From positions 1 through 64,000 of the forward strand of contig WKFJ01000049.1 in NCBI GenBank assembly GCA_014872785.1: DNA of 64,000 bases. The letters are read 5' to 3'. This document shows positions 6,425 through 15,541 of this stretch, in pieces. The DNA comes from Alteromonadaceae bacterium (GTDB lineage Bacteria; Pseudomonadota; Gammaproteobacteria; Enterobacterales; Alteromonadaceae). The position numbers were made by a program, and so were the translations under genes. The notes under the pieces are model-generated. The model ran no database searches. It was not told the DNA's origin and was given only the letters and a program-made list of their open reading frames with translations. Each line of letters opens with the position of its first letter. The stretch's first letter is position 1.

Positions 6425-9352
6425 TTAGAACTTAGCTCTTGCACCGATGTAAAAGCGCTGTCCTATTGGGTCATAAGTACCTGCATCAGTCTCAGTACCC
6501 GTGTCGCTGCCTGGCATACCACTTAGGATCTTAGGTGGTTCCTCATCAAACAGGTTGTCAGCACCGGCATAGATTTCAATGCTATCTGTCAGCTGATATT
6601 TGACCTGAGTATCAACATAAACCGAAGCGTCTACACCAATCGATTCTGGAGCTAGGTCAAAGCCCGCTAAGAATTGGTCGTTAAAGTAAGCTTCGCCAAT
6701 GTAGGTTGCACCCATAGTGACAGACCATGCGTCCCAATCATAACTCACGTTTAAGTTAGCTCGGTGTTCTGAGGCACCAATTTCACCAACGTAAGGGTCG
6801 AGGTCTGCGCCCGGTAATGGTACTAAGCCACCTTCCATTACATAGGTATAGGCTAAGCGACCATTTAGTCGACCAGGACCTACGTCACCCGAGTAGGTTA
6901 GGGTAATATCAACACCTTCGTTAATTTCACCACCACTATTCGAATCTGCACTGTCAATGAATTCAATTGAACCTGCGCTGTTTGTGCCAAGCGGCGCTTG
7001 ACGGCGCGTAATGAAACTACAGAAGCTCTGATCCCCAGAATAACACTGGTCAAGAATGAACTGACGCGGTGTTGCAACGATGGCGTCTTCGATTTCGATG
7101 TCAAAGTAGTCGATAGTTAAACCGAAGTCTTCCAACATACCTTCTGGCGTGAATACGACACCAATGGTAGTCGATTTTCCTTTCTCTTCAGTCAGGTTGG
7201 GATTACCGCGGTTGAAACCACTGATACCTTGGATATCAGACTGATTTAAAGTGAAAGCGCCATTAGCCGCTATGTTGGCAGCAACACCTGCATCCGCGCG
7301 GCAACGATCTGCAGTGGTTCCGCTATCATTCGCGGTAATACCGTCACAGGGATCGTTTAAACCTGTTGGAAATGTTTGTCCTGGAGGTGAGAATAGTTCG
7401 TTGATATTTGGTGCACGAACCGATTCTGCCTGAATAGCGCGAAGGCGAACCCAAGGTGCTACCTGATAGTCCAAGCCAACATTCCAGCTGGACGTACTGC
7501 CTACGGTTGAGTAATCAGAAGCACGAACTGCGGTTCTTGCATTGAGTCCTTCAATAATTGGAATATTTGCTTCTAGGTAAAACTCACTGACATCAAAATC
7601 ACCGCGAGTTGCTGGAATCGCATTACCTGCATTAAGTCCCTGTTGTTGGAGCGCATCGAACTCGTCTCTGCTGGTTTCTTCTCTGTGTTCAAAACCAAAA
7701 GCAACGCCGAGTGGTCCGGCAGGTAAATCGAATAGGTCACCTGTCAGGTTACCACCAATAATCTCTTGAGAGATAAAGCTAGATAACATGCCTGGCGCAC
7801 TGACATAGGCCGCCATTTCAGGTGTTATTGAATTGAAACCATATATATTAATCGGTACACAGCCAAAGCTGCGGGCAGTTTCATCCACACAAATTGCTTC
7901 ATTGGTGACGCCGTCTTCATCAAGATCGAGGGTGTCAGTCACTGCCTCTAGCGCATATCTGAAGTTTTGTACATTTACCTGACCACTTGAAACTTGCGAC
8001 TCTTTAGTTTGCCCATAAACGTAATAAGTTTCATAAAACCAATCGTCAAATAGTTCGCCTTCAAATCCAACAGTAAATCTAAAGGTATCCCTGTCAGCAA
8101 TGTTTCCGCGGTTGGCTACGTCTAACAATCGCTTGGCGAAAAAGTCTAAATCACGCAAACCATCGCCGTCCAAATCCGTTGCAGAATTTAAAATCTCATT
8201 GGGCACAAATGGGTTGGACAGTACTGTTCCGTTAACATTGAATTCGAGTGGCACAGCGCCGCTAGCGTAAATGTCGTCAGAAGCAAATGGGAACGGCTCA
8301 AGTTCAGTCACCGTTTGCGAAGCAGCATAATTGGCCTCTACAAATACCGAATGTTTATCAGAGAGTTCATAATCTCCTTTTGCCGCAAAAAGATAGCGTT
8401 CGGTTGGGATAGCGATAGTACGGTAGTGGCTTCGGTTAAAGCCATCCGGTCCAATCGTTCCGTTGCCATTGGTGCTGAAACCTTCCTGCAAGGTATTATT
8501 GCCATCAAACGTATATCTTACGCCACCTGCGTCAAATCGGCCTTGTGGCGGGTATGATGAGAAGAACGGACGCGTCGGTGTAAAGGCGTCGGCAGGGTCA
8601 CCTGTGAAACGGAATGTAGAAAACTGGTCAACCGCTGAGCGCTCTCTGTCGCGAGAATAAACACCGCCTTGGTCTGTATATCCCAAGTGCAACATCATGC
8701 TGCCCTTGCCATCAGCACTGGTAGTACCTGCGGTGATTGAGAACTGCCTTTCCTCATCGTCACCTTCGGCACTTACGCCATATTGGCCCTCAAACTCAAG
8801 CCCTTCATATTCGTCTTTTAAGATTAAGTTCACAACACCAGCTACCGCATCAGAACCGTAGACCGATGAAGCGCCACCTGTCATTATTTCAATGCGCTCG
8901 ATAAACTGAGCGGGGATAGTGTTTAAGTCTACTGCCATTTCACCAGGCTGACCTGAAACAAAGCGACGGCCATTGACCAATACTAGTGTTCTCGCGGTTC
9001 CCAAGTTACGCAAATCCACTGTTGCGATACCCGCACTTGCCGTGGAGAAGTTTGAGTTGGTTCGACTGATTGCCGGTGTACCAAATGTTGGGTTGTCTAA
9101 CAGTAATTCTTGAATATTCGCGATACCCGAAGCATCAATATCGCCAGCATCAAAAGATTGAAGAGGGGATACTGAGTTTAAGTTCGCTGAGCGAATACGA
9201 GAACCGGTGACCGCGATTTTTTCAACGCTGGCTTCTTCAGCCTCTTCCCCCGCTTCCTGTGCGATAGCGTATCCGGTTCCGAGCATGCTTGTGAGCGCTC
9301 CGTAGGTTAGAGCAAGTCTGACTGATCTAGCCAGTTTCGATTGTATCTTCAT
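6425..9352 (-). CDS. TonB-dependent receptor (975 aa)
   Basis: An outer-membrane active transporter. The sequence shows a signal peptide (about 1-32, basic start then ALTYGALTSMLGTGYAIAQ) and an acidic linker. A plug domain follows (about 60-175), with the conserved IERIEIMTGGASSVYGSDAVAGVVNL segment. A long beta-barrel ends in the typical YIGARAKF with terminal Phe. The N-terminal VTGSRI stretch is TonB-box-like. This subclass in marine Alteromonadales usually imports carbohydrates or peptides. AAGGAAGAC precedes the ATG. It is divergent from a LytS/LytTR system, which may control it. The substrate is unknown, as no enzymes for a polymer lie beside it. Confidence 0.92.
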   Translation of the reverse strand: MKIQSKLARSVRLALTYGALTSMLGTGYAIAQEAGEEAEEASVEKIAVTGSRIRSANLNSVSPLQSFDAGDIDASGIANIQELLLDNPTFGTPAISRTNSNFSTASAGIATVDLRNLGTARTLVLVNGRRFVSGQPGEMAVDLNTIPAQFIERIEIMTGGASSVYGSDAVAGVVNLILKDEYEGLEFEGQYGVSAEGDDEERQFSITAGTTSADGKGSMMLHLGYTDQGGVYSRDRERSAVDQFSTFRFTGDPADAFTPTRPFFSSYPPQGRFDAGGVRYTFDGNNTLQEGFSTNGNGTIGPDGFNRSHYRTIAIPTERYLFAAKGDYELSDKHSVFVEANYAASQTVTELEPFPFASDDIYASGAVPLEFNVNGTVLSNPFVPNEILNSATDLDGDGLRDLDFFAKRLLDVANRGNIADRDTFRFTVGFEGELFDDWFYETYYVYGQTKESQVSSGQVNVQNFRYALEAVTDTLDLDEDGVTNEAICVDETARSFGCVPINIYGFNSITPEMAAYVSAPGMLSSFISQEIIGGNLTGDLFDLPAGPLGVAFGFEHREETSRDEFDALQQQGLNAGNAIPATRGDFDVSEFYLEANIPIIEGLNARTAVRASDYSTVGSTSSWNVGLDYQVAPWVRLRAIQAESVRAPNINELFSPPGQTFPTGLNDPCDGITANDSGTTADRCRADAGVAANIAANGAFTLNQSDIQGISGFNRGNPNLTEEKGKSTTIGVVFTPEGMLEDFGLTIDYFDIEIEDAIVATPRQFILDQCYSGDQSFCSFITRRQAPLGTNSAGSIEFIDSADSNSGGEINEGVDITLTYSGDVGPGRLNGRLAYTYVMEGGLVPLPGADLDPYVGEIGASEHRANLNVSYDWDAWSVTMGATYIGEAYFNDQFLAGFDLAPESIGVDASVYVDTQVKYQLTDSIEIYAGADNLFDEEPPKILSGMPGSDTGTETDAGTYDPIGQRFYIGARAKF

Positions 9353-9803
9353 TGCCTGTCTTCCTTAGATGATTTTTATTGTTTGCTTGGGCATAACTGC
9401 TAAATCCCAATGAGTTTCTGCAGGCTAAACCTAAGATTTGCTTACAACTTACGCCACCGCAGATCCGTGACCGTCGGGATTAATGTGACAAGTGGTGTAA
9501 ATGGAGGGGTGAAAAATTTGAACTATTGGCCTGTCCGGTATTCCTAGAGACAATAGGCGGGAATCGCGTGACCAACGGTAAATCAATTGCCGATTGAAAA
9601 AATAGTTTTTCAGGTTATTGTTCGCTCCTCATATTAATTCACCGGTCTATGTGACCAATGACTGGAAATACAGGATAAGTGGTATCTTACTTGAGGTATT
9701 ACTTGTCTAAGATAGTAATATTGCTTTGAGAAGCGAATTTCAGGCAGGGATAAATCTATTGTGATTGTCATCATTCCTCTGTTCAACACGGTGGTAATTT
9801 TCA
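9353..9803. other. 450-bp divergent intergenic region between the TonB receptor and lytS-type kinase
   Basis: It should hold the promoters of both divergent transcripts. Visible structure: an 8-of-9 inverted pair TTACGCCAC (9449-9457) and GTGGTGTAA (9492-9500), and a 7-bp hairpin TGAAAAA/TTTTTCA (9595-9612). Either could bind the LytTR regulator encoded next door, but I see no tandem LytTR consensus. No gene is apparent. Confidence 0.4.
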
Positions 9804-10895
9804 TTGAGTGAAGCTCTTTACAGGTTAAAAGATTGGCGTATTTGGCTCGGTAGTACTTTGGTTTTACTGATCCAAGCGTTGATAAGCGTAAATCTGATGC
9901 TACACACAGGGACGACAGAGCCTAGCTCAACAGAGTCTTCTCTATCTGGCATTGGCAGTATTATTATTTGGTATTTGCCATTGATCGTAGCGGCTCCACT
10001 CTGTGTCGCCTATGCCCCTTTGACCAGTCTGGGCGAGTGTGGTTGGTTCAAATTCACCGTCTTCAACATCGTGATTGTGTTAGGTGTCACGCTTGCGATG
10101 CAGTTAATGGCTATTTCATTGCTATTTTTTGTCGTTGGAGAGTCTTGGGGTCATGCAAGTTTTCTCTCTATGGTTAATTTCTTCTATTCCAGCACACCGT
10201 GGCACGCAGATTTGTTGCTAGTAATAGGTCTTTTTGCTTTGGGATACAGTCTTGATTATGCGAGTAGACTCAGGCAAGCCGAAATTCAATCGGAGCGACT
10301 ACGTGCTGAATTAATAGGCGCAGAACTAGCGGCGTTAAAATCTCAACTAAATCCGCACTTTTTGTTCAATGTTTTAAATGGTGTCAGTGGCCTGATACGT
10401 AGCAATCGCAATGAAGAAGCTACTGATGCACTGAGTGATCTGAGCTCGATGTTGCGGACGATTCTTGAAAATCGTAATGAGGATATGGTATCGATAAAAA
10501 ATGAGGTCGCCTTTATCGAATGTTATTTGGCATTACAACGAATGCGTTTTAGAGACAAACTAACCATTCAAATTCACGTTGAAGAGGCGGCAAAAAATCT
10601 ACAGGTTCCATTTATGGTGTTACAACCCCTAGTGGAAAACGCTATTCAACATGGGTCACAAATGGAAAAGGAAGGGAATTTAGTGACGATAAACATCAAA
10701 AAAAATATGGACAGTATCTGTTTTGAGCTAACTAATCGAGTACCTCAAGAGACTCAACAAGCTGGCTTTGGTGTGGGTATTGGTAATAATCGGGAGCGAC
10801 TTCAAAAGATTTATGGAACCGATTACTCACTGGAATTGCAGCCTCAGCCAGAACGCTATTTCAAAACTACACTAACTATCCCAGCAGGAGCTTAA
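9804..10895 (+). CDS. LytS/YehU-type sensor histidine kinase
   Basis: 363 residues. The N-terminal half contains about four transmembrane segments (roughly 15-33, 50-70, 82-112 and 130-150) with no periplasmic domain. The kinase core begins with LKSQLNPHFLFNVLNGVSGLIRSN (about 175-198), the histidine motif of the His_kinase (YehU) family. The ATP-binding LQPLVENAIQHG and GVGIGNNRERL boxes follow. It should phosphorylate the LytTR regulator one base downstream. The start codon is TTG, with only a weak GGTGG upstream, so the start is uncertain. The membrane-embedded sensor suggests a signal within the membrane or cell-envelope stress. Confidence 0.88.
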   Translation: MSEALYRLKDWRIWLGSTLVLLIQALISVNLMLHTGTTEPSSTESSLSGIGSIIIWYLPLIVAAPLCVAYAPLTSLGECGWFKFTVFNIVIVLGVTLAMQLMAISLLFFVVGESWGHASFLSMVNFFYSSTPWHADLLLVIGLFALGYSLDYASRLRQAEIQSERLRAELIGAELAALKSQLNPHFLFNVLNGVSGLIRSNRNEEATDALSDLSSMLRTILENRNEDMVSIKNEVAFIECYLALQRMRFRDKLTIQIHVEEAAKNLQVPFMVLQPLVENAIQHGSQMEKEGNLVTINIKKNMDSICFELTNRVPQETQQAGFGVGIGNNRERLQKIYGTDYSLELQPQPERYFKTTLTIPAGA

Positions 10896-10896
10896 G

Positions 10897-11646
10897 ATGA
10901 TGAAAGTGTTAGTCGTCGATGACGAACCCCTGGCAAGAGATAGCATTATTGCACTGTTACAATCCGAAAAATCGGAGTTACAAATTGTTCAAGCCGACAA
11001 CGGTGAGGACGCATTGGACATTGCTTGGCGGGAGCAACCTGACTTGGTTTTCCTCGATATTCAAATGCCGGGAATGACAGGGGTGGAGGTTGCCAGTTCA
11101 CTGCCAGAAGCAACGGTTGTGGTGTTTACCACTGCGTATGATGAATATGCAGTAAAGGCTTTTGAATTGAACGCCGTCGATTATTTATTAAAGCCATTCA
11201 AAAACGCTCGCTTTTTTGAAGCACTATCTAAAGCGAAACAACACGTCGAAGAAAAGCAATATCACAGTTTACAGTTACTGCAATCTTTGGAAGGTCAACT
11301 TCAGGGAAACAAAACATACAAGTCGCGTATCGTAGTAAAAGAACCTAAACGGGTACGAATAGTCAATATTGACGAAGTCTTGTTTATACGAGGTGCCGGT
11401 AATTATGCAGAATTGCATTTAACCGGTGGCCGTTCAATTTTGTACCGCGAAACCTTAAGTCAATTGGAGACACAGCTAGATCCAGACGAGTTTCGCAGGA
11501 TACACCGATCAACAATCATCCGAATTTCCTCTATTTCAGAACTTCAACCCAACTACCAAGGCGATTACAGTGTATTGCTGAACAACGGTGATAAGGTAGT
11601 TATGTCGAGAAGATATCGGGAAAGCCTGCAAGATCTCATTGGTTAA
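10897..11646 (+). CDS. LytTR-family response regulator
   Basis: 249 residues: a receiver domain (about 3-118, acidic pocket VDDEP, phosphoacceptor FLDIQMPG, conserved Lys in LLKPFK), a linker, and a LytTR DNA-binding domain (about 145-245, EPKRVRIVNIDEVLFIRGAGNYAELHL ... FRRIHRSTIIRI). It follows the kinase by one base. LytTR regulators of this type often act on adjacent genes, making the divergent TonB receptor and the downstream secreted-protein genes the obvious candidate targets. Confidence 0.9.
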   Translation: MMKVLVVDDEPLARDSIIALLQSEKSELQIVQADNGEDALDIAWREQPDLVFLDIQMPGMTGVEVASSLPEATVVVFTTAYDEYAVKAFELNAVDYLLKPFKNARFFEALSKAKQHVEEKQYHSLQLLQSLEGQLQGNKTYKSRIVVKEPKRVRIVNIDEVLFIRGAGNYAELHLTGGRSILYRETLSQLETQLDPDEFRRIHRSTIIRISSISELQPNYQGDYSVLLNNGDKVVMSRRYRESLQDLIG

Positions 11647-11878
11647 AATACGAAGAAATTGTCCAAATTATAACAGTAAAAATAAATTCTAATAAAAGCG
11701 CAATAATTGAAATTAATTGTGTATAAATAAGCTTCAAAGATGATGTTCATCCTTCTTTTGTCAAATTCACATCTAAGTTATTGAAAATAGTTTGCATTTT
11801 ATTTCTATTTATAGGATAAAAATGTGGTCAGGGATTTACATTAAATTTACAAAGTGTTTGTGTGTGAGGGGGTTTCAC

Positions 11879-12385
11879 ATGTCTCGTTTTTCCCGTTTTT
11901 CCGTGTTGTGCCTGTCTTTGATGGCATTCTCAATTCACGCTGGTAACAGCGTAAAATCATATCCGGCAGGTCTTTGTTCTCAGTCCGTAGGTCCTGAAAA
12001 TAGTCTGCTTATTAGCGCTGTCGGTGATGTTGTTAATACAAATCAGAACAGTGAAGTCTCAGTCTTATGTCCGGTTGTGCTTGAGACAACCGCAGTTACT
12101 GAACTACAGGCGACTGTAACGTTACGCAATGAATTTAGTGCAACAGACAAGGTTACGTGCCAGTTAGCAAGTACGTCTTTTGGCTCTCAAATAATGTCGT
12201 ACTGGGGAAACACTGCCTCAAGTACACAAGAGCAAGGCGTGCAATCAATTACGAGCAGGATTTCAGCAGTAGAAAGTGGCACAGGTGAAAGGGTAAAAGC
12301 CTTTGTTAGCTGCACTTTGCCGGCGGCCAATGAGAGTAACAACGTGGCGTTGTTGTCTTATCAAGTTACTGAAACATTTAATTAG
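11879..12385 (+). CDS. secreted four-Cys protein, paralogue A
   Basis: A 168-residue exported protein of unknown function. The signal peptide is about residues 1-22 (MSRFSRF then SVLCLSLMAFSIHA). The mature part has cysteines in GLCSQ, VLCPVVLE, VTCQLAS and VSCTLPA, with an MSYWGNTASS patch between the last two. The same order (CPxxLE, D-x-V-x-CQ, YWG, CxLP) recurs in the product of 13253-13807, so they are paralogues. I use the Met at 11879, preceded by GAGGGGG, rather than an in-frame start 87 bases upstream. It lies behind the LytS/LytTR genes. Confidence 0.75.
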   Translation: MSRFSRFSVLCLSLMAFSIHAGNSVKSYPAGLCSQSVGPENSLLISAVGDVVNTNQNSEVSVLCPVVLETTAVTELQATVTLRNEFSATDKVTCQLASTSFGSQIMSYWGNTASSTQEQGVQSITSRISAVESGTGERVKAFVSCTLPAANESNNVALLSYQVTETFN

Positions 12386-12410
12386 TTAGCGCTTGGGATC
12401 AGGGACGTAA

Positions 12411-13223
12411 ATGGAAAACACCTCGAAAATAACACACTCTCTAGTTGCGATAAGTAGTGCACTTATTGCCGGAGTCGCTTATGTGTTAATAGCAGGTGTT
12501 GGCGTCGAGTCCACAGCAACAGAAAACGTTCAATTGCGTACAGAGGTAATGACGGAATTAGGCTTTATTGAGGAGCGATTGTCTGCACAGATTAGCGCTG
12601 CGATGCCAGTGTCACCAACTGAAGCCTTATCAAACGTCAATGAATTTGCCCAAGAGCAAATAGTTCTGTTGAACCATCAATTGCGCAAGATTCTAGATCA
12701 TCAAAAGGAGCAGCGAGAGCGTCTGGAGCAATTGGAAAAGCAAGTCAGTCAGGGCAATATTCAGCCCGCGCAATACAAAGTTGTCGAGCAAGAAATACAA
12801 GTACTGCAAGCTATTCCTTCACTCGCTCAAGAGAGTTATCCGCAGCATCAAATAGAACCGGTTAATGACTACAATGACTACTTTGAAAACAGCCCTGAAA
12901 CAAAAATTCAACGTAAACTAGCGAGTTTTGATCGAACTCTTTTTGAAGAAGGGGAAGATCTTAATTGGAGTTTGAGAGTACGTGATAAAGTGGGGCGAAC
13001 CCTCAGTAACAATGCAATGCTCAAAGGGGTGCACTTAGCAGACAGTCAATGTGGTAAAACCATTTGTAAATTGGGGTTAACCGTTGAACCTGGTGAAAAT
13101 ATAGAAGAAAAGATTCAAATGCTGATGTTAAACCGCCCGTGGGAGGGGGAGTCATTTGTGTCATTTGATTTTGATGGAGAAGGAGAAATTTACTTTGCCA
13201 GAGAGGGAGAGAGTTTGCCCTAG
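12411..13223 (+). CDS. membrane-anchored coiled-coil protein of unknown function
   Basis: 270 residues with one N-terminal transmembrane segment (about 10-33), then a mostly helical region with heptad-like stretches (HQLRKILDHQKEQRERLEQLEKQV, about 90-115). A C-terminal domain of about 90 residues contains a CGKTICKLG motif, a closely spaced cysteine pair likely to form a disulfide outside the cytoplasm. The topology would place everything after residue 35 in the periplasm. It sits between two paralogous secreted proteins at 26- and 29-base spacings, suggesting one operon and a shared envelope function. I do not recognise a named family. Confidence 0.7.
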   Translation: MENTSKITHSLVAISSALIAGVAYVLIAGVGVESTATENVQLRTEVMTELGFIEERLSAQISAAMPVSPTEALSNVNEFAQEQIVLLNHQLRKILDHQKEQRERLEQLEKQVSQGNIQPAQYKVVEQEIQVLQAIPSLAQESYPQHQIEPVNDYNDYFENSPETKIQRKLASFDRTLFEEGEDLNWSLRVRDKVGRTLSNNAMLKGVHLADSQCGKTICKLGLTVEPGENIEEKIQMLMLNRPWEGESFVSFDFDGEGEIYFAREGESLP

Positions 13224-13252
13224 GCAAAGGAAAATATAATTCGGGGGGGGAT

Positions 13253-13807
13253 ATGATAAAGAAAAGCTTACAGTTTATGATACTGCTTGGAGCATCGGCT
13301 TCTTTTTCAGCGAATGCGGTAATATGTTTGGCGAAGCAATACGAACTTCCAGTACAAAATATTTATTCAGCTACGAACTGCCACTACTTTTCAGGTTCAA
13401 AAGAGCTGCGTGTTAATCGGTCTGGCTCATTATTTAATTATAATTTGCAGGGCAACTACGATGACCAACTTCAAGGTCATAGTTTTATTTATTGCCCCAT
13501 AATTCTCGAAGAAAGTGGCGCTAAAATAGAATCTGCGCAGATTGCAGTGTCAGATCTGAACACAAGTGAAGACGTAGTGTGTCAAATGGGGCAGTCACAA
13601 TATACCAAAAATGGTTTTGCCGCTTATTGGGGGGCAACGGCAAAATCACAGAGCTATGGTAAACAACATCTAGTATCTCAAAACGCCAATCGCACAGATG
13701 AGATAAGCATGCCAAATAGTTTCATTACCTGCTCATTGCCTCCACAAGACCCCAAAGATAAGCAAGCATCATCGCTGATTGCCTACAGTGTAAAACGTAA
13801 AAACTAA
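13253..13807 (+). CDS. secreted Cys-rich protein, paralogue B
   Basis: 184 residues with a signal peptide (about 1-22, KKSLQFMILLGASASFSANA). The mature protein shares an ordered pattern with the product of 11879-12385: YCPIILE, a D-V-V-CQ strand, an AYWGATAKS patch and ITCSLPP near the C terminus. It has extra cysteines at ICLAK and NCHYF. The order of the conserved cysteines suggests the same disulfide-bonded beta fold. A terminator follows 18 bases after the stop, so this is the last gene of the unit. The function is unknown. Confidence 0.75.
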   Translation: MIKKSLQFMILLGASASFSANAVICLAKQYELPVQNIYSATNCHYFSGSKELRVNRSGSLFNYNLQGNYDDQLQGHSFIYCPIILEESGAKIESAQIAVSDLNTSEDVVCQMGQSQYTKNGFAAYWGATAKSQSYGKQHLVSQNANRTDEISMPNSFITCSLPPQDPKDKQASSLIAYSVKRKN

Positions 13808-13824
13808 TACGAATAGTGAAGAAG

Positions 13825-13852
13825 AAATAGGGCTTTTTAGCCCTATTTTTTT
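13825..13852 (+). terminator. rho-independent terminator after the secreted-protein cassette
   Basis: A 10-bp stem, AAATAGGGCT (13825-13834) and AGCCCTATTT (13839-13848), with a TTTT loop and a following T-run to 13852. A strong intrinsic terminator. Confidence 0.85.
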
Positions 13853-13898
13853 ATGTGTAGCGTGTTACGATAATGCGGTCATTCAAGGAATTTGGTGT

Positions 13899-14159
13899 AT
13901 GAAAAAGATAAAAAATGAAAAAGAACTTCTGAAAAAAGCCATGCAAGTTGGTGAAGCGTACGCTAATAAGAGAGGCTATAAGGGATTTGGAAAAACCACA
14001 TCTGCTGACCAAAAAACCGAAGCGGTTTATCGACTGCTGGTAAATGACAAATTGATTATTCCATTACCGCAAGAACAAGAAAATATGGTTAACATGAAGC
14101 ACCGACTGGTAAAGTGGATAGCGAATCAGTTGCCTAAAGATCATCCATTATTACAGTAA
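13899..14159 (+). CDS. DUF5062 family protein
   Basis: An 86-residue soluble, charged protein. Its features (KKIKNEKELLKKAMQVGEAYANKRGYKGF at the N terminus and KHRLVKWIANQLPKDHPLLQ at the C terminus) match the small family DUF5062 of Vibrio, Shewanella and Alteromonas. The function is unknown. The stop is only 4 bases before the TTG start of the arfB-like gene, so the two are probably co-translated. I recall the family from memory and could not search. Confidence 0.75.
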   Translation: MKKIKNEKELLKKAMQVGEAYANKRGYKGFGKTTSADQKTEAVYRLLVNDKLIIPLPQEQENMVNMKHRLVKWIANQLPKDHPLLQ

Positions 14160-14163
14160 TCAT

Positions 14164-14568
14164 TTGAACCATTTCATCATTGCCCCTGAAGACGTTGAAT
14201 TCACGGCCATTCGAGCACAAGGTGCAGGTGGTCAAAATGTCAATAAGGTAGCCACTGCAATCCATTTGCGCTTTGACGTGATGGCGTCCTCACTTAGTCA
14301 CGATCAGAAACTAGTGTTGTTGAGTGTGCCAGACTCGCGTCTAAACAACGATGGCGTAATAGTGATAAAAGCTCAGCGATTTAGAACACAAGAGCAAAAC
14401 AGACTTGATGCAATGCAGCGCCTACAGGAATTGATTAGCAGCGCATTACACGTACCTAAAACACGTAAGGCAACCAAACCCACAAAGGCGTCAAAACGTC
14501 GCCGCGTGGAAACCAAACGCAAAAAATCAGTGACTAAGTCGTTACGCGGCAAAGTGAAAGACTTTTAA
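14164..14568 (+). CDS. arfB: alternative ribosome-rescue factor ArfB (peptidyl-tRNA hydrolase)
   Basis: 134 residues. The release-factor-like catalytic loop IRAQGAGGQNVNKVATAIHLRF carries the GGQ motif (about residues 20-22 of the domain). The C-terminal tail is strongly basic (KASKRRRVETKRKKS ... LRGKVKDF), as in E. coli YaeJ/ArfB, where it enters the empty mRNA channel. ArfB hydrolyses peptidyl-tRNA on ribosomes stalled without a stop codon. The start appears to be TTG 4 bases after the DUF5062 stop, with no separate ribosome binding site, so translation is probably coupled. The length agrees with the family. Confidence 0.9.
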   Translation: MNHFIIAPEDVEFTAIRAQGAGGQNVNKVATAIHLRFDVMASSLSHDQKLVLLSVPDSRLNNDGVIVIKAQRFRTQEQNRLDAMQRLQELISSALHVPKTRKATKPTKASKRRRVETKRKKSVTKSLRGKVKDF

Positions 14569-14589
14569 TTTAGTGAGGGCAGGGACGAA

Positions 14590-15108
14590 ATGCAGACTTA
14601 CATTGTTTTACTCAGAGGCATCAATGTTGGCGGTAACAATAAAGTTGTCATGAAAGAATTACAGAAACAATTAAAAAATGCCGGATACGAAGGCGTAAAA
14701 ACATATATTCAAAGCGGCAATATTATTCTCGAGTCAGATAATCTGGAAGAGAGAGACATTTCAGCCATATTTGGTGAATATTATGAGTTTATCCCAGACG
14801 TTTTAGTATTTACTCGCGGAGAGTTTTTGCTATGTAGCCAGCAGAACCCATTTTGTGACTATCCCGGAAATACTGTTCATTTTTATTTTTGTAAATCGAA
14901 AGTTGAACTCAATCAGGATAAAATTAACGCGGTAAAAGCTAGCGACGAGCGTATTGTGGTGAAAGATAAAATGCTTTATTTGCATGCTCCATCGGGCTTA
15001 GCCAAATCAAAATTTATTAAGGTTGTTGATGCTTGCGTTGGCACCACAGCAACAGGCCGCAACCTCAATATCGTCAACAAATTATTGGAGCTGTCCAACA
15101 ATGGCTAA
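14590..15108 (+). CDS. DUF1697 domain protein
   Basis: 172 residues with the family opening YIVLLRGINVGGNNKVVMKEL and YIQSGNIILES, and a C-terminal ATGRNLNIVNKLLEL stretch (the TxRN element). DUF1697 proteins are soluble and uncharacterised. It lies 21 bases after arfB. Its last 8 bases overlap the start of a secreted VOC protein, indicating a shared transcript. Confidence 0.85.
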   Translation: MQTYIVLLRGINVGGNNKVVMKELQKQLKNAGYEGVKTYIQSGNIILESDNLEERDISAIFGEYYEFIPDVLVFTRGEFLLCSQQNPFCDYPGNTVHFYFCKSKVELNQDKINAVKASDERIVVKDKMLYLHAPSGLAKSKFIKVVDACVGTTATGRNLNIVNKLLELSNNG

Positions 15109-15541
15109 GCGAAACAGTTTACTATTTGCCTTGGCAGTATTTTTCACCTCTCAACTATGGAGTGGTTCTACTTTGTCACAAACACTAAACAAGCCTAATA
15201 CTATCAACTATATAGAAATGCCCGCTCGGGATATAAGTAAAACTAAGACGTTTTTTGAGAGCGTATTCGGTTGGTCATTTACAGATTATGGACCAGACTA
15301 TACGAGCTTTTCGCATAGAGAGGCTGGTGTTGACGGAGGTTTTTACAAACTCGACAAAGATATGGCAACAGCCAATGGCGGCGCATTAATTGTCTTGTAC
15401 AGTGATGATTTGGCTTTGTTGGAGGAAAAAATTGTGGCTTCCGGTGGCCAAGTAACCGTGCCTGTCTTCTCTTTTCCCGGTGGCAAGCGTTTTCATTTTA
15501 CCGACCCTAGTGGCAATGAATTTGCTGCATGGACAGAGTAA
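15101..15541 (+). CDS. VOC-family protein with an N-terminal signal/membrane segment
   Basis: 146 residues. Residues 1-27 (MAKRNSLLFALAVFFTSQLWSGSTLS) look like a signal peptide. A single VOC domain of the CFP-30-like type follows: INYIEMPARDISKTKTFFESVFGWSFTDYGPDY and FTDPSGNEFAAW at the end. The start is ATG at 15101, with TTGGAG upstream; it overlaps the DUF1697 stop by 8 bases. Export is unusual for this group, so the enzyme would act in the periplasm or on the membrane. The ligand is unknown. Confidence 0.8.
   Translation: MAKRNSLLFALAVFFTSQLWSGSTLSQTLNKPNTINYIEMPARDISKTKTFFESVFGWSFTDYGPDYTSFSHREAGVDGGFYKLDKDMATANGGALIVLYSDDLALLEEKIVASGGQVTVPVFSFPGGKRFHFTDPSGNEFAAWTE

Noticed and set aside
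8315..8660. Overlapping open frames on the plus strand inside the TonB receptor
   Set aside because: They are shadows of the receptor's codons and lack any domain or ribosome binding site.
9353..9803. tRNA or small RNA in the TonB/LytS intergenic region
   Set aside because: No cloverleaf or terminator-bounded transcript is visible; only two short inverted repeats.
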